17,769 nt of DNA from Syntrophomonadaceae bacterium (GTDB lineage: Bacteria > Bacillota > Syntrophomonadia > Syntrophomonadales > Syntrophomonadaceae), in assembly GCA_012522705.1 (NCBI GenBank), contig JAAYJY010000279.1, forward strand, positions 1 to 17,769, written 5' to 3'. The notes beneath the pieces were generated by a model. That model did no database searches. It saw only the letters and a list, made by a program, of their open reading frames with translations, and was not told where the DNA came from. The translations under genes were made by a program, and so were the position numbers. Positions 13,308 through 17,769 of this stretch are shown here, piece after piece (positions within the stretch are counted from its first letter, which is position 1; every line of letters begins with the position of its first letter).

Positions 13308-15527
13308 ATGTGCTCAGTCAAAAAAATCTGCAATTATTTAAATCTTAAAACAGAACTGGCTGACAAGAGTATAAGTAAGGTTTGTTGTCAGGCAAATCAG
13401 ATTGTTCCCGATTGTGCCTATTTCTGTATCAAGGGAGAAACCTTCGACAGTTATAACGTAAGAACGAGTATACTCAGAAAGAACTCCGTCACTGTATTCA
13501 CAGACAAGCCTATACAGGGCATAAATTGCGTTTATATAGAGAATCCTCATGAAGGCTATGTCGAGTTGGCGAGATTGAGCAGAAACAATTATTGTGTCCA
13601 TTCTGTCGCTGTGACCGGCAGCATAGGTAAAACCTCACAAAAGGAAATGCTATATGCAACTCTTTCTGCCGCAGCCAAGACACTAAGAACCAGCGGATCC
13701 TCCAACTCCAAACTTGCGGGCGCTAACACAATTTTAAATTTCAATGAAGACACCGTGTTCGCGGTTTATGAAATGGGGTTACGCCGCCCCAACAATACCT
13801 TTAGGAGCTATTCAGAATTGGTCCAACCTGAATTGTGCGTGATTACTAACATAGGTAACTCACACATTGAAAACTTCCGCGACCAAAATCATATCCTCGA
13901 TGAAAAACTGTACATCACATCTGGCATGAGTCCGGATGGAGTGCTGGTCATAAATGGCGATGACAAAACCCTGACCGGGCGGACATACCCCTTTCATACC
14001 ATAACATTTGCCATAAACAATCAAAAGGCTGATTATGTAGCCGAAGATATAATAGTCAACAATGATTCCATTGTATTCAACGCCGTATATGATAAGGGGT
14101 CAATTCCAATAAGATTAAATGTACCTGGACGACACAACATATTCAATGCACTTGCCTGTGTTGCTGTAGGTAAACATTTTGGTCTCACTGATGAACAGAT
14201 AACTACAGGATTAGGGCGCTTCACAACTTCCGGGTACAGACAAAACGTCTTGACCGGCTATAGGAATAACACAATTATACTAGATTGTTTAAACGCCACC
14301 CCCGAATCCATGGAAAGCGGTTTTGAAATGCTCAAAGACCTGCAAATTGATGAGGGGGCCAGGAAAATTGCGATTCTGGGACATATGATGAGGCTGGGAC
14401 GACTTTCCGAAAAATTGCACCGGGAAGTAGGGCAAAAACTTGCTGAATACGATTTTGATATTGTAGTTACGTATAGCGGACATTCTGAATATATCACTGA
14501 GGAGCTGAAATCACGGGGTAAAAATGCCCATCATTTTTATTCCAAACAAGATGTTATTGAATTTCTCGAAAAAAGCGTTCAGCCCCATGACGCATTGCTT
14601 TTTAAAGGCGTCGACAAGTTCTGCAAATTTGCAGATATTTATTATGGCTTGACAAGAAATTTAGAATTACCCCCTTATAGTTATTATGGACCATTGGCGG
14701 ATGATTTCTCTCTGCATACGGATGCCAAAGCCTTCGCAGTTGTTGATTGCACCACCCGGACTATACTGGCCGGGAAGAACATAGAAGAAAAACTGGAAGT
14801 TGCCAGTCTGGCAATGATAGTATCAGCTCTCACCGCCATAGAAAACCGGAGTATGGATGAAACTGTAACCATCTCGCCCATATCCGTGAAAGGAGGTAGG
14901 AATGGCTCCAATATAAAACTTGTTGCTGGCCAACAATACAGACTTTCCGATTTGCTTAAAGCATCAATGCTCCGGTCGGCGTTTGACGCCATGACCGCAG
15001 TGGCTGAGCATGTGGGGAAAAATATAGACACATTTGTGGAAATGATGAATCAGGTTGCCTTAAAAGCCGGGGCAGTCAACACCTTTTTTACCAATCCCAC
15101 TGGCCGCCCCGATGCGAGCGGGTATTCAACTGCCAGAGACATGGCGATGATAGTCTCTTACGCTGTCAGCAACCGTATTTTCCAGCAATTAATGTCTCTT
15201 ACAAGCTGCTCGATCACCGAACTAGTCAGCGGTAGGGAAAAGGAAACCACAACCACCCTGCCGCTTTTAAAACATGAATCCAAACCGGTCTATCTAGATT
15301 ACTACTGTGACTGCGCAATCGGAATTAAAGCCGGTAAAAACGCTCATTCCAAGCAATGTGTAGCCTCTTGTGCCAAGACCGCCGAAGGCTATATTGCCGC
15401 CATAATTCTTGGTGCTGACGATTATGAATACAATAGGTTTTCCTTCCTTGATACAGCCAGAATACTGCGGTCTTCTCAAAAAAGTCCCGGTCCGCCCAGT
15501 CCAGCCTACTCCAGCGTTTATGTTTGA
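13308..15527 (+). CDS. MurF-like Mur ligase fused to a catalytically degenerate S11 (DD-carboxypeptidase) domain
   Basis: A 739-residue two-domain protein. Residues 1-450 follow MurF (UDP-MurNAc-tripeptide:D-Ala-D-Ala ligase): a substrate domain, P-loop TGSIGKTS (103-110), YEMG (154-157), NIGNSH (181-186), Lys200 at the carbamylated-lysine position, HNIFNALA (276-283), DCLNATPESM (326-335), ILGHMMRLG (356-364) and LFKGVDK (431-437), so ligase activity looks intact. Residues about 470-720 follow the S11 penicillin-binding fold, including NPTG (596-599) and YSTARDMA, but SxxK is S500-L-A-M503, SxN is S557-A-F559 and KTG is K674-A-G676, so peptidase activity is unlikely. There is no signal peptide or membrane helix, so it is probably cytoplasmic. 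The ATG has GGAGG about seven bases upstream. The gene is AT-richer than its neighbours. The housekeeping murF is probably elsewhere (inference). Confidence 0.85.
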   Translation: MCSVKKICNYLNLKTELADKSISKVCCQANQIVPDCAYFCIKGETFDSYNVRTSILRKNSVTVFTDKPIQGINCVYIENPHEGYVELARLSRNNYCVHSVAVTGSIGKTSQKEMLYATLSAAAKTLRTSGSSNSKLAGANTILNFNEDTVFAVYEMGLRRPNNTFRSYSELVQPELCVITNIGNSHIENFRDQNHILDEKLYITSGMSPDGVLVINGDDKTLTGRTYPFHTITFAINNQKADYVAEDIIVNNDSIVFNAVYDKGSIPIRLNVPGRHNIFNALACVAVGKHFGLTDEQITTGLGRFTTSGYRQNVLTGYRNNTIILDCLNATPESMESGFEMLKDLQIDEGARKIAILGHMMRLGRLSEKLHREVGQKLAEYDFDIVVTYSGHSEYITEELKSRGKNAHHFYSKQDVIEFLEKSVQPHDALLFKGVDKFCKFADIYYGLTRNLELPPYSYYGPLADDFSLHTDAKAFAVVDCTTRTILAGKNIEEKLEVASLAMIVSALTAIENRSMDETVTISPISVKGGRNGSNIKLVAGQQYRLSDLLKASMLRSAFDAMTAVAEHVGKNIDTFVEMMNQVALKAGAVNTFFTNPTGRPDASGYSTARDMAMIVSYAVSNRIFQQLMSLTSCSITELVSGREKETTTTLPLLKHESKPVYLDYYCDCAIGIKAGKNAHSKQCVASCAKTAEGYIAAIILGADDYEYNRFSFLDTARILRSSQKSPGPPSPAYSSVYV

Positions 15528-17245
15528 ACAATGTTTTCGCTGGTAGGCACAAATATCTGCCGCAAATAACTGCAATACCCGGAGATATTGTGTTCAATAT
15601 CATCTATTCGGGCTCGGAAAGAATGATGGCGAATATAGAATGCCCCTAAAATGTTTTGGGGCGCTTTATAATACATGGCGACTTCTGGAAAATACAGACC
15701 ATTCAATTGATGCTCCACCCGATGTTCAATCGCTCTCATTAGTTTTTCCACATCGAATGATTCCAGAAGATCCAGATCCAGATCCTCTTCCTTCATCTTT
15801 TCTACCATATTACAGGTAGCCATTAATAATTCCAGCAAAGTTGGATAGGTTGTCTCACGGGTTAGACAAAAATCCAGAATGCCAGCGGCGTTTTTCAGGT
15901 TAAACTCAATGTATTTTCTTTCCGGCTTATATTTGACCAATTCAAAAGAACAGTAACTCAACCAGTGATCTTTGTAATTCCAATATTCATTGCGAATAAA
16001 ATGCCCGAAAGCCCGTTCGACAATATCTAACCAGCGCTCATTTCTGTCTATACCGTATAATCGCATTAGTGCAAAAGCAGCTTCACCATCATAGTAAATG
16101 ATACGATATCTATCTTTTATAGATAAATCGGGAAAGTTCAACACATGGACAAAAGAACTATCTTGTTTATCTTGAAAGTAACTTATTCCCTCAGCCAGCT
16201 GGGTCATTAACTGAACATACTTTCCATCATTAAACACAGTTGTATATTTGGAATAAGCTAAAATGGCAGCAGCATTTGCGCCCAGTTTAATTTCATTGTC
16301 TCTGGTTCTTTCAATCATAAATGATCTGGCAACACCATTCTCATCCACCAATGATTCAATGCCTTCAACTGCCAAGTAATTCAATGCCAATTTTATGGCC
16401 TGTCCCAGCTGTTCGTCTCTTGTAACCTCAAATGCTTCAATCATCGCGTAGGTCGTACTGGCATGGCGTAAAATGTTATAGCCCGGGATTTCTTTATTGA
16501 AACAGGGGAAATATCCATAGCGGTACTTACCTGTACTATCAACCTGGTCGGCTAAATACGCTGATGAGCGTGCGATTACCGAACGAAGCAGATTTTCATC
16601 TATTTCTTCAATATCACGGCGGCCGTTATTGAGCCAATCATTATTCAGGTTGTAGCAAGTAGTGCCGTCATGAAAAAACCCGATAGTGGAAAACAACCAT
16701 ATGTTTTTACAGGAGTTTTCATCTAACTCCAGTTTAAGCCCCATATTATATTTAATGTGAGCCATGATATTTTTCCATGAAACCTGTTTTTTACGGGTTT
16801 CTTTATTGTCATATAAAAAGACATTGGCATTCACCTGCTGTTCCAAGAAAGCCAGGTTGAACATTTCATCCAAGGCAATCCCTTCGCGAAAATAATTGGT
16901 CCGGATTTTGGAAACATGGCTCATAAAGCCCTCAAATGAATACCCTTTGATATCTTTAACCAGATCGGCCTTTATCCATAAAGGGGCAGTTTTTAGTTTT
17001 TTCAGTCTGCTATTCATGCTATCAACTGCGTTTTGCCAGCTGGACTCGACTGAATTGCCGCTCCCCTTGCAAACATAGGCACGCGATTTTCCATCACTAA
17101 AGGAGAGGAAAATAATAAACTTCGGTTTGTTACCAAAAAACAACCGCATCCTATCGCTGACTGCTTCTGTCTGCTCAAAAACCTTCTGTTTTAATTCCTC
17201 AAGTCTGGATTTAAGATCAATAGTGGTTGGGTTAGTTAATTGCAC
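15518..17245 (-). CDS. Uncharacterised 575-residue protein, probable alpha/alpha-toroid
   Basis: I do not recognise a named family. The N-terminal part (1-150) has a helical start and an alpha/beta segment around FIIFLSFSDGKSRAYV. From about 215 on, helical hairpins repeat, with motifs such as GYNILRHASTTYAMIEAF (255-272), LGANAAAILAYSKY (321-334) and YYDGEAAFALMRLYG (384-398), each followed by a helix with a small-residue-rich face. This is the pattern of six-hairpin glycosidase, epimerase or prenyltransferase-like toroids (inference). There is no signal peptide or membrane segment. The GTG at 17245 follows AAAGGA at eight bases. The 3' end overlaps the convergent MurF-like gene by 10 bases with no terminator between. 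Like that gene it is AT-rich, suggesting joint acquisition. Confidence 0.75.
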   Translation of the reverse strand: MQLTNPTTIDLKSRLEELKQKVFEQTEAVSDRMRLFFGNKPKFIIFLSFSDGKSRAYVCKGSGNSVESSWQNAVDSMNSRLKKLKTAPLWIKADLVKDIKGYSFEGFMSHVSKIRTNYFREGIALDEMFNLAFLEQQVNANVFLYDNKETRKKQVSWKNIMAHIKYNMGLKLELDENSCKNIWLFSTIGFFHDGTTCYNLNNDWLNNGRRDIEEIDENLLRSVIARSSAYLADQVDSTGKYRYGYFPCFNKEIPGYNILRHASTTYAMIEAFEVTRDEQLGQAIKLALNYLAVEGIESLVDENGVARSFMIERTRDNEIKLGANAAAILAYSKYTTVFNDGKYVQLMTQLAEGISYFQDKQDSSFVHVLNFPDLSIKDRYRIIYYDGEAAFALMRLYGIDRNERWLDIVERAFGHFIRNEYWNYKDHWLSYCSFELVKYKPERKYIEFNLKNAAGILDFCLTRETTYPTLLELLMATCNMVEKMKEEDLDLDLLESFDVEKLMRAIEHRVEHQLNGLYFPEVAMYYKAPQNILGAFYIRHHSFRARIDDIEHNISGYCSYLRQIFVPTSENIVQT

Positions 17246-17345
17246 GAAGCTGTTCCTTTCTGCCCTTATTGACTATTTTGAAGGAGCACCACCTCTCAAA
17301 CCAGAATTAAGAGGTATGGAGAAAAGGATATGTTGAGCGCCTTCC

Positions 17346-17382
17346 AAAACGGGCCTGATTCTACTATACAGAATCAGGCCCG
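17346..17382 (-). terminator. Rho-independent terminator after the SD-repeat surface protein gene
   Basis: A perfect 13-bp inverted repeat (CGGGCCTGATTCT with AGAATCAGGCCCG, 7-base loop) is followed on the minus strand by TTTT. It lies about 50 bases past the stop codon of the surface-protein gene and isolates the toroid gene from it. Confidence 0.85.
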
Positions 17383-17430
17383 GTTGGTAAATCAGCTATG
17401 ATACGATTCTCAATGACCGAGTCACTCGTT

Positions 17431-17769
17431 TTATTTGGTCTTTCTCCTTAATCCCAGTCCGGAAAGCAACATCCCCAGCCCGACCAAAGAGAATACGCTG
17501 CTTGGACCGCCTGTCTTGGGTAATTCATCCCGAGCGTCATCCACCAGATTCCCAAAAGGTATCTCCTCGTCCGATATATCCGCTGTCAACTCATTGTCGG
17601 CATCGGCGTCGCTATCCGAGTCAGAGTCACTATCGGAGTCGGAATCACTGTCCGAGTCGGAATCACTGTCCGAGTCCGAATCACTGTCGGAGTCGGAATC
17701 ACTGTCCGAGTCCGAGTCACTATCGGAGTCGGAATCACTGTCCGAGTCCGAGTCACTATCGGAGTCCGA
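17431..17769 (-). CDS. Serine-aspartate repeat cell-wall-anchored protein, C-terminal end (5' part beyond window)
   Basis: An open frame runs from the right edge to TAA at 17431-17433 (112 residues). It starts with at least 27 consecutive Ser-Asp dipeptides (to 17608), then an acidic linker ADADNELTADISDEE. A sortase signal follows: LPKTG (coded at 17509-17523), a hydrophobic stretch (SVFSLVGLGMLLSGLGL) and the basic tail RRKTK. This is the wall-anchoring end of an Sdr/Clf-type surface protein: sortase A cleaves between Thr and Gly and links it to peptidoglycan, and the SD repeats act as a stalk. The binding domain lies outside the window, so the ligand is unknown. The stop is followed by a strong terminator. 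Confidence 0.9.
   Translation of the reverse strand, partial: SDSDSDSDSDSDSDSDSDSDSDSDSDSDSDSDSDSDSDSDSDSDSDSDSDSDSDADADNELTADISDEEIPFGNLVDDARDELPKTGGPSSVFSLVGLGMLLSGLGLRRKTK
17608..17769 (-). repeat. SD-coding tandem repeat, 18-bp period
   Basis: At DNA level the Ser-Asp tract is built of 18-bp units (TCN GAY TCN GAY AGY GAY), with a 36-bp higher-order unit visible near the right edge. The third Ser codon in each unit is almost always AGT and the others TCN. Such tracts expand and contract by slippage or recombination; the tract continues past the window edge. Confidence 0.85.

Noticed and set aside
13070..13333. Longer N-terminus for the DUF47 protein (open frame continues upstream)
   Set aside because: The extra residues match no family member, cross the predicted promoter, and the internal TTG has a strong ribosome site and gives normal length.
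14700..15480. Calling the C-terminal domain of the fusion an active D-Ala-D-Ala carboxypeptidase
   Set aside because: All three catalytic motifs are altered and there is no export signal, so an active cell-wall enzyme is not supported.
17590..17769. Regular short repeats that could suggest a CRISPR array
   Set aside because: The 18-bp units are contiguous with no spacers and translate in frame as Ser-Asp repeats followed by an LPKTG signal.

Overview
The window looks like a chromosomal segment of an endospore-forming, Gram-positive anaerobe of the Clostridia. I would guess near the Syntrophomonadales or Peptococcales, but the exact lineage cannot be fixed from sequence alone. The reasons are the gene order Rex - DUF4321 - maf - radC - mreBCD - PBP2 - minCDE - rodA - (YkvA) - SpoIVFA-like, strong AGGAGG-type ribosome binding sites, frequent GTG/TTG starts, and an LPXTG-anchored surface protein.

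From position 1 to about 13,070 every gene is on the minus strand, so transcription runs right to left. In order of transcription: a DUF47/PhoU-like protein overlaps a PiT phosphate transporter (12437-13069 and 11446-12444) and ends at a strong terminator. Next is the redox sensor rex, with a good promoter that overlaps a possible Rex operator. Then comes a seven-gene cell-shape unit: DUF4321 protein, maf, radC, mreB, mreC, mreD and the class B transpeptidase PBP2 (10572 down to 4539). A structured intergenic stretch with its own terminator separates it from minC-minD-minE (division-site selection), which also ends at a terminator. A TGGACA-18-TATAAT promoter precedes rodA and a DUF1232 membrane protein, followed by a terminator. 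A truncated SpoIVFA-like gene (degenerate M23 domain) runs off the left edge. The block couples lateral wall synthesis (MreBCD, PBP2, RodA), septum placement (MinCDE), redox state (Rex) and sporulation.

The right third is different: AT-richer and not part of the conserved block. A plus-strand gene (13308-15527) encodes a MurF-like amide ligase fused to a penicillin-binding (S11 DD-carboxypeptidase) domain whose three catalytic motifs are all altered (SxxK to SLAM, SxN to SAF, KTG to KAG). The fusion has no signal peptide. Its 3' end overlaps by 10 bp a convergent minus-strand gene (15518-17245) for a 575-residue protein with the look of an alpha/alpha-toroid. At the right edge is the C-terminal end of a serine-aspartate repeat protein with an LPKTG sortase signal, closed by a 13-bp perfect-stem terminator. 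The MurF/pseudo-carboxypeptidase fusion and its toroid neighbour are the best candidates for an undescribed system, possibly acting on a D-Ala-D-Ala-type or other amide-linked cytoplasmic substrate. That role is inference.
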